A stretch of 64,000 bases of DNA, taken from positions 101,546 through 165,545 of the forward strand of contig QCKM01000005.1 of the NCBI GenBank assembly GCA_003215335.1, written 5' to 3'. A program made the position numbers and the translations under genes. The DNA comes from Prochlorococcus sp. AG-409-P01. Lineage in GTDB: Bacteria; Cyanobacteriota; Cyanobacteriia; PCC-6307; Cyanobiaceae. The notes beneath the pieces were generated by a model. The model did no database searches, had not been told where the DNA came from, and saw only the letters and a program-made list of their open reading frames with translations. Shown here piece by piece: positions 49,378 to 58,017 of the stretch. Each line of letters starts with the position of its first letter. Positions within the stretch are counted from its first letter, which is position 1.

Positions 49378-50757
49378 TCAGGAATCTAACTGATTAACTA
49401 TTAGGCTTCGGAAGTGTTCTCCTCTAGCTTCGAAATCTGAATATTGGTCAAAACTTGCACATGCTGGAGACAATAAAAGGCTTCTTGCTTGAGAGGCAAT
49501 GCCTAACTCGATAGACGACAGCACAGCCTCATCCATGTACTCACAAGAAACTATTTTCCCTTCGTATCCTGATTGTTCTAAAAGGCCTTTTAGCTCAGCA
49601 CGGCCTTTGCCTATCAATACAACTCCACAAACCTTCTTATGAATTTGCTTGAGCCAATCAGATGGATCACCTTGCTTGGTTTCTCCCCCGGCAATGATTA
49701 CTACTGGATCAGGAACCGATTTTATTCCCATGCCAGAAGAATCATAATTAGTAGCCTTACTATCATTGAAAACCTGCATTCCTTTCGTCTTGCCAATCCA
49801 CTCGAGTCGGTGAGGGACACCACGGAACGAAAGCAACCCTTCCTCGATATCTTTTGGAGTGAGTCCTAATTGAAGTGCGGCTGCGGTGGATAGCAATAGG
49901 TTCTGAAGGTTGTGGTTGCCTGGCATCGGAAAAACCGAGGTATCAAATAAGACACCGGTCCGATTGACAATTTTGCCTTCTTTGTCAATCCAAAGGTCAT
50001 AAGTTCTTCCGGCATACTCAGGTCCATTAGTGCTCACCCAAAGCCCCTTTCCCCAATTGTCACGCCTGCAACTCAAGTCAGGATCATCCCCATTGAATAT
50101 ACGGATTTCTGAATTTCGAATTAGTCCACTCTTGATTTGGCGATATTTTTCTAGGGTTCCATGACGCTCGAGATGATCAGGTGTCAGGTTGGTCCAAATT
50201 CCTATCATTGGCGCAATCTCTGGAGCTGCTTCGATTTGGTAGCTACTTAGCTCTACAACAACCCAGCTAGGAAGATCCGATTGATGCCGCAAAGAAAGGG
50301 CTAATTCAGCAGCCGAATAGCCCATGTTCCCTGCCATTGGAGCTTTTCTCTGATTTGCTTCAAGAATGTGATGCAAAAGATGAGTGACTGTGCTTTTGCC
50401 GTTAGTACCTGTTATCCCAATCCAAGGAAGGTGTTTAAGGTTTTTCCATGCAACTGAAATCTCGCCTTGCACAATCACTCCACGTTCACGTAATGCATTT
50501 AAGGTCGGATGGTCCCAAGCGATGCCTGGACTTATCACGACACTATCTATTTGATCAAGCCATGGCCTAAAGCTATTCATCTCCAATGGCATGCCAAGCT
50601 CCACATGAATATCTTCCTTTTGTAAACATGACGAGATATCCATCAGCCCCGGATCATCCGATTGCTCAAGAACAATGACTTCATGGCCCTCTTCTTTTAA
50701 GAGCCGCGCTGCACCTAGACCAGATCGCCCAAGGCCAATAACCAAGCTTCTTCCCAT
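49378..50757 (-). CDS. murD: UDP-N-acetylmuramoyl-L-alanine:D-glutamate ligase
   Basis: Peptidoglycan precursor synthesis. VIGLGRSGLGAARLL at the start, GITGTNGKSTVTHLLHHIL (ATP loop), LTPDHLERHG and NDSKATN are Mur-ligase motifs. 459 residues. ATG start. Confidence 0.96.
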   Translation of the reverse strand: MGRSLVIGLGRSGLGAARLLKEEGHEVIVLEQSDDPGLMDISSCLQKEDIHVELGMPLEMNSFRPWLDQIDSVVISPGIAWDHPTLNALRERGVIVQGEISVAWKNLKHLPWIGITGTNGKSTVTHLLHHILEANQRKAPMAGNMGYSAAELALSLRHQSDLPSWVVVELSSYQIEAAPEIAPMIGIWTNLTPDHLERHGTLEKYRQIKSGLIRNSEIRIFNGDDPDLSCRRDNWGKGLWVSTNGPEYAGRTYDLWIDKEGKIVNRTGVLFDTSVFPMPGNHNLQNLLLSTAAALQLGLTPKDIEEGLLSFRGVPHRLEWIGKTKGMQVFNDSKATNYDSSGMGIKSVPDPVVIIAGGETKQGDPSDWLKQIHKKVCGVVLIGKGRAELKGLLEQSGYEGKIVSCEYMDEAVLSSIELGIASQARSLLLSPACASFDQYSDFEARGEHFRSLIVNQLDS

Positions 50758-50968
50758 TAGAGAGTTGCAAATGAAAGCATTTTTGAATGAATCACGAGCT
50801 CTTCAAATAGCGAAAAGGTTTCTAGGGGTCAATTAATAGTGGAATGATTGCAAGTATGCAAGTTCATAGACGTGTAACAAGCAAAAAACCAAGTTTACTG
50901 AATTCATCCATATATAAAAAGAGATAAAAATACTTGCAAGTCTAATTTTTTTAATGTTTCAAATATTG

Positions 50969-51006
50969 CCATCAATATGAGTTCTACAATGAACTCATAT
51001 TGATGG
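50969..51006. repeat. perfect 16-bp hairpin
   Basis: Arms 50969-50984 (CCATCAATATGAGTTC) and 50991-51006 match perfectly around loop TACAAT; a G-T and a T-A pair extend the stem. It begins about 20 bases beyond the stop of the small minus-strand gene. Reading the minus strand, A-rich sequence but no U-run follows. Confidence 0.9.
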
Positions 51007-51026
51007 TATTTAGACTCAACATCTAG

Positions 51027-51209
51027 TTATATTGACTCATCCAAATCGCATGTTAAATCACATTCAGTAAGTTCAGGGTTGGTCAGCCTATCTATAACCC
51101 TTGCCATGTCAACAGCAGATAATTCACCGTTGCTTCCCCACTTAAGAGTGGTTTTCCGTTGAGCAGGCACCCTTTCAGATTCATGAGGTTGCGAGCTTTT
51201 AGCGTCCAC
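51027..51209 (-). CDS. small acidic protein, unknown
   Basis: 60 residues, GTG start with GAGGAGG six bases upstream, an unusually strong site that decides the start. Text: VPAQRKTTLKWGSNGELSAVDMARVIDRLTNPELTECDLTCDLDESI-like end. Soluble, no known family. It follows the start-less frame 51225-51449 by 15 bases, so they may form a pair. Confidence 0.65.
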   Translation of the reverse strand: MDAKSSQPHESERVPAQRKTTLKWGSNGELSAVDMARVIDRLTNPELTECDLTCDLDESI

Positions 51210-51224
51210 TCCAGGCCTCCTCTA

Positions 51225-51449
51225 TTAACTAAACCGAGAAATATTTAAACCTACCAACCCAAGATTCGAATCGATTCGTACCCAAACTTCATCTAAACCA
51301 TTTTTTGAGCTAAGACAACCATTGAATGACCGCAATTCAAATGGCTTACAAATAAGAGCAGGTCCATGCCAGCCATTTTCGTTGTCTAAGTGCTTTCCCT
51401 CATAGACATTCTCACAGCGAAGTCCTAGATATAGAGAGGTAAGAACTAT
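51225..51449 (-). pseudogene. protein-like frame lacking a standard start
   Basis: 74 codons reading LYLGLRCENVYEGKHLDN and DEVWVRIDSNLGLVGL, convincingly protein-like. The frame opens with ATA right after an in-frame TGA; no ATG, GTG or TTG precedes the conserved-looking part. An ATG (51456 region) in the neighbouring frame runs out after about a dozen codons, so a single-base frameshift near the start would also explain it. Hence a broken gene or a rare ATA start. Confidence 0.5.
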
Positions 51450-51532
51450 TCATTGTGAGGTATCCCTAGATCGATTCAAAGCAAAATAAATAGTTCAAAC
51501 TCCACATCTCAACCAAGTCAAAGAGGTCTGTC

Positions 51533-51685
51533 ATGGCAATTAAGAATGACGATCGAAACTTGCCAAAATCCTGTGCCCTCCCTAGGAAACAGGAGGCGAT
51601 AGAAGCTTTACTGGGATTGGCATGGAGAAAAGAAAAAAGTAAAAGACCCAATTGGCTTATTCAAGAAATAAAGCCCTACTGCTAG
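51533..51685 (+). CDS. small protein, unknown
   Basis: 50 residues, MAIKNDDRNLPKSCALPRKQ onward, with GAGG six to seven bases before the ATG. Basic and helical (EAIEALLGLAWRKEKSKRPNWLIQEIKPYC). A longer frame on the other strand has no ribosome site and I treat it as a shadow. Confidence 0.55.
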   Translation: MAIKNDDRNLPKSCALPRKQEAIEALLGLAWRKEKSKRPNWLIQEIKPYC

Positions 51686-51819
51686 AACAAGCACTTATCA
51701 AAATCAGTCGTACAAAAATTGAGCTTATTACTTAATGGTATTGATTGGAGGTGGCCACATTCGCTTCAGGCAAAGAAATCACAGCCAAAGTCATTTACAT
51801 GTGCTTTTACTTGATTTGA

Positions 51820-52083
51820 CTACTTTGCTTTGTCTCGCACGCCCTTGGACAACTCTTGATACTCTTTTCTTATTTGGGCCAAAAGTGTCCTTCGCCTAGC
51901 TAAAAGTTTCCTGCCTTCTGATTCCTGACATGCTTCTCTCTGTGCTGCAGACATAGACATCCATTCAGTCATAGTTGGTCGATTCGTAAAACTTCTGTTC
52001 TTTAGCTTGCGATATCTATTAAGCCAAAGGAACAACATGAGGAGGCTAAATAGAGTTAAAACTGGTCCAAAAAAAATGAGCAT
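51820..52083 (-). CDS. small membrane-anchored protein, unknown
   Basis: 87 residues: one N-terminal helix (IFFGPVLTLFSLLMLFLWL) then a charged helical tail (ARRRTLLAQIRKEYQELSKGVRDKAK). AGGT lies before the ATG. Its start overlaps the start of a plus-strand frame at 52076. Confidence 0.65.
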   Translation of the reverse strand: MLIFFGPVLTLFSLLMLFLWLNRYRKLKNRSFTNRPTMTEWMSMSAAQREACQESEGRKLLARRRTLLAQIRKEYQELSKGVRDKAK

Positions 52084-52228
52084 TTACTTACCTAGCAATT
52101 CCTTAAAAAAAAAGAGTGTTGAATTGAGAGTGCCCAGAATAGAAGATCAATATTACGGACAAAATTTTGTTATAAAGACTGGGCATAAGTATAGGGAAAT
52201 AATTAATAAGGTCCAAAACAATAATTAA
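52076..52228 (+). CDS. small basic protein, possible
   Basis: 50 residues from ATG (MSIYLPSNSLKKKSVELRV to KYREIINKVQNNN). It shares its first bases with the divergent gene 51820-52083, so the two starts lie back to back. No clear ribosome site. A terminator follows 130 bases later. Confidence 0.4.
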   Translation: MSIYLPSNSLKKKSVELRVPRIEDQYYGQNFVIKTGHKYREIINKVQNNN

Positions 52229-52256
52229 ACTTCTGGTTTAAAAGGCTTTCCAAGCA

Positions 52257-52325
52257 TCAGCAGTCTATGTAGCCATCAAGGCCTACCCAATTAAAGTCGC
52301 ATTTAACTTCAGAAAGGCCAATCAA
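52257..52325 (-). CDS. possible 22-residue peptide
   Basis: TTG start reading IGLSEVKCDFNWVGLDGYID then Cys and TGA. GGAGGAG occurs 10 bases upstream. Too short to prove, but its make-up is protein-like. It could also be the tail of a decayed gene. Confidence 0.25.
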   Translation of the reverse strand: MIGLSEVKCDFNWVGLDGYIDC

Positions 52326-52360
52326 GACAACCAAGCTCCTCCATTAATTACTTCCACAAG

Positions 52361-52388
52361 AAATGCCTGTTTATAATGGCATTTTTTT
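52361..52388 (+). terminator. intrinsic terminator
   Basis: AAATGCC/GGCATTT stem with a loop of about 10 bases, followed by a run of T to 52388. Serves plus-strand transcription from around 52.1 kb. Confidence 0.75.
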
Positions 52389-52543
52389 AACTTTGGTTTT
52401 TCTACTCTTTACAGAAAAAACTGTAGTGAGGTTTTCCAAAAATGGATGATTGAGAGGGGTAGAGAAAGAAATGGTCATCAGCATTACAAGTGTTACCTAG
52501 CCAACTGATAGCTAAAAGAGCGAAGATTGTCTTTCTTTTATTC

Positions 52544-53206
52544 TCAAGGGATCAAAATTGTCCAAGTGAACGCCATCCCAATTCCCATCCAAATGCCTGC
52601 AGCTAGGTTTCGCCCACTATCCCCAATGCGTGCCAAAAGTGTATTTGAAATGCCTGTCACTAAAGTCAATAGTCCTCCCTGTACAAGCATGAGTCCAAGA
52701 AAGTATGACGCTATAGATTGTGATTCAGCTCCAACGATGGTTGAACCAAGCAAATAGCCATGCAATATAATTGTAGGTAATAACAACCCATTGGGTAAAA
52801 CTTTATAAGCAATTAAGCCTTCAACAACAAGGCTCATTGACACAAGAGTTTCCGCAAAAGTGGAAACAAACTCTGGAAGAAGAACTACCTGCGCCAGTGC
52901 ACTGCCTGCTAAGCCAGTAGCCAGAAGAGGAAGAACCCAAGAACGAGGTCGTTTCAAACCTATAAAACTAATTGCGACAAGAAATAAACAATGGTCAGGA
53001 CCCAATAAAGGGTGAGCAATACCACTTATCAATCCATTCAATGGCGATAAATCAGCATTTCCATTGAATTCGAAAGGATGGTGAGCCCAGGAGGCGTTTC
53101 CAAAAAACATCAACAAAACAAAAGCTGATGAAATAGCAGCATTTAGCCGAGAGAAAGGAAAGTTCAATCGGCTTAGAAGTCTTCCATACTTGAAAAGATT
53201 AATCAA
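52544..53206 (-). CDS. hupE: HupE/UreJ-family metal transporter, probably cobalt
   Basis: 220 residues: signal peptide (AISSAFVLLMFFGNASWA, then HHPFEF with free His residues) and about six helices. ISGIAHPLLGPDHCLFLVA contains the HPxxGxDH metal motif. TTG start with GAGG eight bases upstream, in a small loop of the preceding leader. The cobalamin riboswitch directly upstream ties it to B12 supply; B12-regulated HupE proteins are known predicted cobalt transporters in cyanobacteria. Confidence 0.85.
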   Translation of the reverse strand: MINLFKYGRLLSRLNFPFSRLNAAISSAFVLLMFFGNASWAHHPFEFNGNADLSPLNGLISGIAHPLLGPDHCLFLVAISFIGLKRPRSWVLPLLATGLAGSALAQVVLLPEFVSTFAETLVSMSLVVEGLIAYKVLPNGLLLPTIILHGYLLGSTIVGAESQSIASYFLGLMLVQGGLLTLVTGISNTLLARIGDSGRNLAAGIWMGIGMAFTWTILIP

Positions 53207-53214
53207 AGTTCGAT

Positions 53215-53385
53215 CCTCGTCGAAGTGTTGTATTGATCGGCGGGTATTCTGGCTAGCTGCAAGTTCTTTTGGAGACTTGAAGCTTTACAGCTGCGGGACA
53301 GCGCCGGAGTTTCACCGAACTTTCCCCGTTACCTCCAGTGGCTGATCCCCACCAGAGCCGACATGATCTTTATAGAGCACCAAGG
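53215..53385 (-). promoter_or_regulatory. cobalamin (B12) riboswitch
   Basis: On the minus strand GGGAAAGTTCGGTGAAACTC leads into CCGGCGCTGTCCCGCAGCTG and TAA, the conserved core of the B12 aptamer; the B12 box GCCAGAATACCCGCCGATC follows. A short stem TTCGA/TCGAA then holds GAGG in its loop just before the hupE start, so control of translation is likely. Boundaries are approximate. Confidence 0.92.
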
Positions 53386-53597
53386 GGCATATACCCAATG
53401 TTATTTAAAAAATCATTGAATAATCAAACTTAAAAGAAGTGCTCAAACAAAATCCAAAGAGAATAAAGACGAGCCATCAATAGCAAGTCAAAGGGTCCCA
53501 TGGAAATATTTTTTCAAGCGATAAACACTATCAAATCAACAGATCATTGCATGATATTAATATGCTTGATTTTTTATACATTCACTTTGAAAATAAC

Positions 53598-54131
53598 TCA
53601 TCCGAATTTGACAATCAATGGAATCATTCTATTGAAAATTATCTGAGCCACGTTTAGCGACCAAAGCAAAATTTGAACATACAAAATATAATTAACAGCC
53701 TTTAAGCCTTTAGAAAATGGCAATAGAATTTGCAATTGAATTAGACGTAACAAGCTGAATACCAACCCTACAATCACACCCATACCTTTCCCTACCAGAA
53801 GAACTAATGAAATCTCTGTAATAATTTGGCCTGCCAAGAGAATCAGGTATGGTTCAAAGATAGTCTGCACAGATTTTTGACTTCTATTGATTAAGCTAAT
53901 CAATACAGGCATCAATAGACCAAAGGCAAAAAATATTGGGAAATAGATCTTTGGCAAAGGCCTTTCTTGGATTATTTCACTTAAAGCTCTCTCCAAAAAA
54001 TTCCACCCACCTGCAAGTGCAAAAATAATAAAACTTGAGAGTATAAGAAGATTAGAAATGAATAGCTTGTCATTTGAAACAGTAAATGAGAAGCTTTTTG
54101 TAATTAATGGCCTCAGCTTCTTATCAATCAT
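53598..54131 (-). CDS. integral membrane protein, unknown
   Basis: 177 residues with about five hydrophobic helices (ILSSFIIFALAGGWNFL, IYFPIFFAFGLLMPVLISLI, YLILLAGQIITEISLVLLVGKG and others). ATG at 54131 with GGAG eight bases upstream, better than the earlier TTG and ATG. AT-rich. No family recognised. Confidence 0.6.
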   Translation of the reverse strand: MIDKKLRPLITKSFSFTVSNDKLFISNLLILSSFIIFALAGGWNFLERALSEIIQERPLPKIYFPIFFAFGLLMPVLISLINRSQKSVQTIFEPYLILLAGQIITEISLVLLVGKGMGVIVGLVFSLLRLIQLQILLPFSKGLKAVNYILYVQILLWSLNVAQIIFNRMIPLIVKFG

Positions 54132-54272
54132 AGATCTCACTCCTTCGAAGTTCAAATTTGTCATGCTATAGAATAATAAAGAATACAATCACTTAATCGT
54201 ACGAACCAGGTCAGATTATATTCTCTATCAAATATAAATTGGCAAATTATCTATGAAGTCATCAATTAGATA

Positions 54273-55157
54273 ATGGCAAAAGCCCACCAGAAGCTTTCCA
54301 TAAATTCACCTGGTCCCTTTTATGTTGACTCAAGTTGCATAAATTGCGGAAGCTGCTGGCAGTTAGACCCTCAACATTTTCGACCAGGGCCTTTAAGTTC
54401 ATATGTGCACCAACAACCAAAAGCTGAAGAAGAAATAAATCAAGCCTTGTTAGCTCTCCAAGATTGTCCTGTAGCAGCGATTGGTGCGCCAAAGCCTTTC
54501 ATGTCAAAGGCACCGTCAAATAGTTTTCCAATTCTTCTGACCACGCACATTGCCGGCAAGGTTTACTACTGCGGATGGAGCTCTAAACGAAGTGTTGGAG
54601 CAAGCAGCTGGCTAGTTCAAAGGTCAACTGGGAATCTTTTGATTGACTCACCTCGCTGGAGCGCGCCGCTTGCAAGACAAATAACAACTCTAGGTGGAAT
54701 TCAAAAAATCCTTCTTACTCATCGAGATGATGTTGCTGACCATGCACATTGGGCCAAGGCATTTGCCTGTGAACGATGGATTCACCAAAATGATGCTGAT
54801 GCAGCTCCAGAAAGTGAAAGAATTATCCAAGGCATTAAATCAGTGAACCTTGATAAATCACTCAAAATAATTCCAACGCCTGGACATACAGAAGGGTCAA
54901 TGGTGATGGTTCTTGGCAGACAAGAACAAATTCTTTTTAGTGGTGACCATCTTTGGTGGGATCCTCAAAAGCAAGTGGTTGTAGCCTCAAAGAAGTATTG
55001 CTGGTGGAACTGGGAAAAGCAGCTCCTTTCGGTTGAAAAACTTTTAGACCTTGACATTGCATGGCTATTACCTGGACATGGTCATGCTCATTTTTTTCAG
55101 CCAGGAGAATGGAAGACAGAACTAAAGAAAACTCTGGATCACGCCCTAAAAAGCTAA
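54273..55157 (+). CDS. ferredoxin-like domain fused to a metallo-beta-lactamase domain
   Basis: 294 residues. Residues 20-70: VDSSCINCGSCWQLDP and a later DCPVAAIG, the Cys pattern of a small Fe-S ferredoxin. Residues about 90-290: beta-lactamase fold with LTHRDDVADHAHW, TPGHTEGSMVMV, LFSGDHLWW and LLPGHGHAHF, all main metal ligands present. Likely a redox-linked hydrolase of unknown substrate. ATG start. Compare the degenerate relative at 9317-9982. Confidence 0.82.
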   Translation: MAKAHQKLSINSPGPFYVDSSCINCGSCWQLDPQHFRPGPLSSYVHQQPKAEEEINQALLALQDCPVAAIGAPKPFMSKAPSNSFPILLTTHIAGKVYYCGWSSKRSVGASSWLVQRSTGNLLIDSPRWSAPLARQITTLGGIQKILLTHRDDVADHAHWAKAFACERWIHQNDADAAPESERIIQGIKSVNLDKSLKIIPTPGHTEGSMVMVLGRQEQILFSGDHLWWDPQKQVVVASKKYCWWNWEKQLLSVEKLLDLDIAWLLPGHGHAHFFQPGEWKTELKKTLDHALKS

Positions 55158-55236
55158 TCAATGAAAATATAGATTCTTTTTAATAACAATCAAAACGCAT
55201 TGGCTTTTAAAAATCCTCGACACTTCCATTTAAAGT

Positions 55237-55884
55237 CTAAGTTGAGTTAGTTGCTATAACAGAGAAGAAAGGATCTCCCTTAAGAGGAAGAAAGCCAAAA
55301 ACACTTTTCAATGTTGTCTCTTCTGCAATCGACTCGGGAGCAGGCCAACCTTGAGCAAGCAATACAGCACTAATATAATTAATATGATCTAAATAAGTAC
55401 CGTTAGTCCATACTCTTGGAGCCTTTGTCCAAAAAGCTCTATTAGAAAAAGAAATGATTAGTTTACCTTGTTTCTTTATGACTCTCTTTAACTCTTCCGC
55501 TAGCTCCTCTGGCTGCTGTAGATATTGCCAAGCGGCAACCATTAAGCATACATCTATAGATGAATCTTCTAAAGGAAGCTTTTGATCTAAGTTTAAATCT
55601 TGAACCCAATATTTATCCAGACATTTGTTTTTTTCCAGTTCTATCTTATTAAGACCATGCCCGATGACTTTTTTATATTTAATATCAGTTGGCAGATGGC
55701 TAACCCAACTACTCATCAAATCAAGGATCACAGAATCACATGAAATTTGCTCTCTATAGAGTCCAGTCAAACGGGCTCGAAAAGCTTCATCTAAATGATG
55801 TACAAAACGTGGTTGAGAATAAAAAAGCGAATCATCACTGCTGTCTTGCTTAAGCCTATCAGAGTCTCTCAATACTTTTTGAGC
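55237..55884 (-). CDS. SAM-dependent methyltransferase (type 11)
   Basis: 215 residues from the ATG at MAQKVLRDSDRLK. SVILDLMSSWVSHLP stands for motif I, IDVCLMVAAWQYLQQPEELAEELKRVIKKQGKLIISFSNR matches the methyltransferase-11 middle. Substrate unknown. A TTG farther upstream would add 26 residues. Confidence 0.75.
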   Translation of the reverse strand, partial: AQKVLRDSDRLKQDSSDDSLFYSQPRFVHHLDEAFRARLTGLYREQISCDSVILDLMSSWVSHLPTDIKYKKVIGHGLNKIELEKNKCLDKYWVQDLNLDQKLPLEDSSIDVCLMVAAWQYLQQPEELAEELKRVIKKQGKLIISFSNRAFWTKAPRVWTNGTYLDHINYISAVLLAQGWPAPESIAEETTLKSVFGFLPLKGDPFFSVIATNST

Positions 55885-56041
55885 CATCAATAGCAAGTCC
55901 AAAAATTCGTAGTCAAATAATATCTTCTTTTCTAAATTCCCTCTCAGCAGACCGACAGTCAAAAGAAGATGGTACTCATGTCAGAACTATACATCATATT
56001 AGAAATAGATACTTTGATATAGGACTTCTTAAAAAGAGCAA

Positions 56042-56569
56042 TCAACGTCCTTTAGAACAAACAAACGCCACAAGAATACCCCCAAGAAATCCACTTGAAT
56101 GCCCAATCCAGCTCACCCCTGCAGAAGAGAAGCCTGGAAGCAACGACAAAAGAGAACCGCCATACAAGCAAATACAAATAAAAGATAGTAAAATAGAAAA
56201 AAGATTTTTCTCAAAAAAACCAATTAAAACTAAATATCCAAGCAAGCCATAAACCACTCCAGAAAGTCCATGGACTGAGCCTGGCCAGAACATGACCAAT
56301 GGTATTGACAAAATAAAAACACCTATCCAAATAAACACATAATCAAGTGTGCTCTTATTAAGGATAAGCCAACTAGTTAACAAGAAAATAATGCTATTTG
56401 CGAACAAATGACTAAATCAACTATGGCTAAAAGGTGTCGTTAATATTCCCCACCAGGGAAGGCCTTGTCCCATAGGCAAATTCCAAGCGCCTGCAAAAAA
56501 GAATTGATCGATTATCTCTTGAAACCAAGCCAAAGAAAGCAATGAAACTGGAATAAATATTTTCCTCAA
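56042..56569 (-). pseudogene. rhomboid-family intramembrane protease, in-frame stop
   Basis: Reading through a TGA at 56419-56417 gives one continuous rhomboid: KIFIPVSLLSLAWFQEIIDQ, LPWWGILTTPFSHS, stop, FSHLFANSIIFLL, then HGLSGVVYGLLGYL (catalytic Ser in GLSG) and WIGHSSGFLGG (catalytic His). Family members usually have Gly where the stop is, so GGA to TGA explains it. TTG at 56569 is the likely old start. Either a recent pseudogene or a protein restarting after the stop, which would lack the first helix. Confidence 0.75.
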
Positions 56570-56784
56570 GCTAGGTGAAACTAATCAAATCCCATCAAAA
56601 GAAAGCAAGGCTCTTCACATCAAGTCTTCTTAAGATTAAATAGCAAAAGGGCTCTTTTTATGATGGCTTTAAAATTTACTCAATAAAAAAAGAACTTAAA
56701 TTTAAAATAGATCAAATGGATAAAAGCCAAACAAGTTTAATATATGTCATTCAGAGCTCAATAATGAGTTCCTTTTGGAAGGTT
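56570..56784. other. AT-rich gap, nothing recognised
   Basis: About 215 bases near 25% G+C by eye. Only frames under 35 codons without ribosome sites. No hairpin of note. Confidence 0.4.
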
Positions 56785-57018
56785 TCATTGCATAAAAAAC
56801 AACCTCTGTACTATTAGTGTAAGCAAGACCCCCTTAAAAAAACATACCCAGAGAAGACAGTAGTCACTGATCCCAAGCTTCTTTTGGTACCAAGAGATAA
56901 ACCTCTTATGGGTGCTGATTGGTTTAAAGGCTTTGAATTTATTCGATTCTCTACGGAGGGGCGTAGGTATACGGATATAACGCCCTTTGCTATCGATTGG
57001 GAAGGTCATCAGCTTCAT
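56785..57018 (-). CDS. small protein with C-terminal helix, unknown
   Basis: 77 residues, basic N-terminal part (FPIDSKGRYIRIPTPLRRES), then YCLLWVCFFKGVLLTLIVQRLFF as a single membrane helix. ATG preceded by a weak GGA. No family known. Confidence 0.55.
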   Translation of the reverse strand: MKLMTFPIDSKGRYIRIPTPLRRESNKFKAFKPISTHKRFISWYQKKLGISDYCLLWVCFFKGVLLTLIVQRLFFMQ

Positions 57019-57245
57019 TCCAATGAGGTAATTATGCTCTAATTATCCAACTAAACAAGTGACCGGTAAAACTATATGTCTCAAAAAGGTTCTTTAAAAC
57101 TTACGTATTTAACAAGAGAACAATAACTGGCACAAACTTATAACACTATTTGTTGTATCCAAATAAAACCAAGCAACAATGAATTCGTCATTATTGCTTA
57201 AGGGTTCTGCTTTGTTGCCTTAACACTTTAAGATAGTGTTTCCAA

Positions 57246-57389
57246 ATGATCATTAGCTATTCAAAGGGTAAAAATTCTAATTGGCCGAAAAAAGTCTCAA
57301 AAGTTGTAAAGAGGCTTTTAGAGCAAAAAAGATCTTTGGCACAAGGCTCAATTTTCAAAAAGCTGTTGCGTTTGATTATTCAAATATAA
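57246..57389 (+). CDS. small basic protein, possible
   Basis: 47 residues (MIISYSKGKNSNWPKKVSK to FKKLLRLIIQI). Very Lys-rich. Overlaps the end of the convergent gene 57380-57736 by 10 bases. No ribosome site is obvious. Confidence 0.35.
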   Translation: MIISYSKGKNSNWPKKVSKVVKRLLEQKRSLAQGSIFKKLLRLIIQI

Positions 57390-57736
57390 TATTTATCACC
57401 TCCTGCATCACGTTTATAAACGCAACCTGTTGACTCCAAAAAGATCATTTCTCCATTTATCTTAGATCGCCCAAACCTATTGAGCCTAGCCCTATGAATA
57501 TCAGCCTTCTCACGAAGTTGAACTTCATCTTCCCATGCGGCCATCACAATATCTCTCTCTGGATCAATCATTAGCGAATTTGACAATTGGTTGGCAAAGC
57601 GTGCTTTAAGCCAATTTCTATCTTTAAAGCTCTTTAGAAAGCTAGGCCGACTTTGTTTTCTCATTTTAAGTTTAATCCATAAAGTCATGCTAATAACTAA
57701 ACAAACAAAAGTGACAAGCAGAAATGGTATAGGCAC
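57380..57736 (-). CDS. membrane-anchored protein, unknown
   Basis: 118 residues with one N-terminal helix (FLLVTFVCLVISMTLWI), a basic stretch and a soluble part with MAAWEDEVQLREKADIHRARLNRFG. GTG start. The motif MIDPERDIVMAAWEDE looks conserved, but no family name comes to mind. Confidence 0.6.
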   Translation of the reverse strand: MPIPFLLVTFVCLVISMTLWIKLKMRKQSRPSFLKSFKDRNWLKARFANQLSNSLMIDPERDIVMAAWEDEVQLREKADIHRARLNRFGRSKINGEMIFLESTGCVYKRDAGGDKYYI

Positions 57737-58017
57737 CTAAAGTAAACAGTTGTCAGAATTAAACCTATAAGTTAACAAATCAGCAATACTAAATCAATTT
57801 TTGTCTAGTCTGAACAATACCAAAAGCAGTTAGATGCTAGGAATACAGACGATGATTAATTATTTCTCTTTTGAATCTCTCTTTACAAACAATATCCTAA
57901 GTACCGTTTATCAAGGCAGTCACTAGGGCAGCCTAAAAATCATCTGTCGCAGAAAAAGATTACCAGATTAAATAGCGAGTATCATCCTCATTTACATGTT
58001 AGGGGCTGAAAAAGATT
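57737..58017. other. gap without supported gene
   Basis: A 30-codon plus-strand frame near 57.84 kb (INYFSFESLFTNN) is the only protein-like piece and has no ribosome site. Otherwise AT-rich sequence. Confidence 0.35.

Noticed and set aside
51466..51651. 61-codon minus-strand frame
   Set aside because: No ribosome site and odd composition; the opposite strand has a 50-residue gene with GAGG at good spacing.
53330..53360. Third copy of the 20-base repeat inside the riboswitch
   Set aside because: Only about ten bases (CTGATCCCCA) are shared, and they belong to the conserved B12 aptamer.
53500..53646. 48-codon plus-strand frame starting after AAGGG
   Set aside because: It would overlap the 3' end of the opposite membrane protein gene by about 49 bases and is mostly low-complexity AT-rich sequence.
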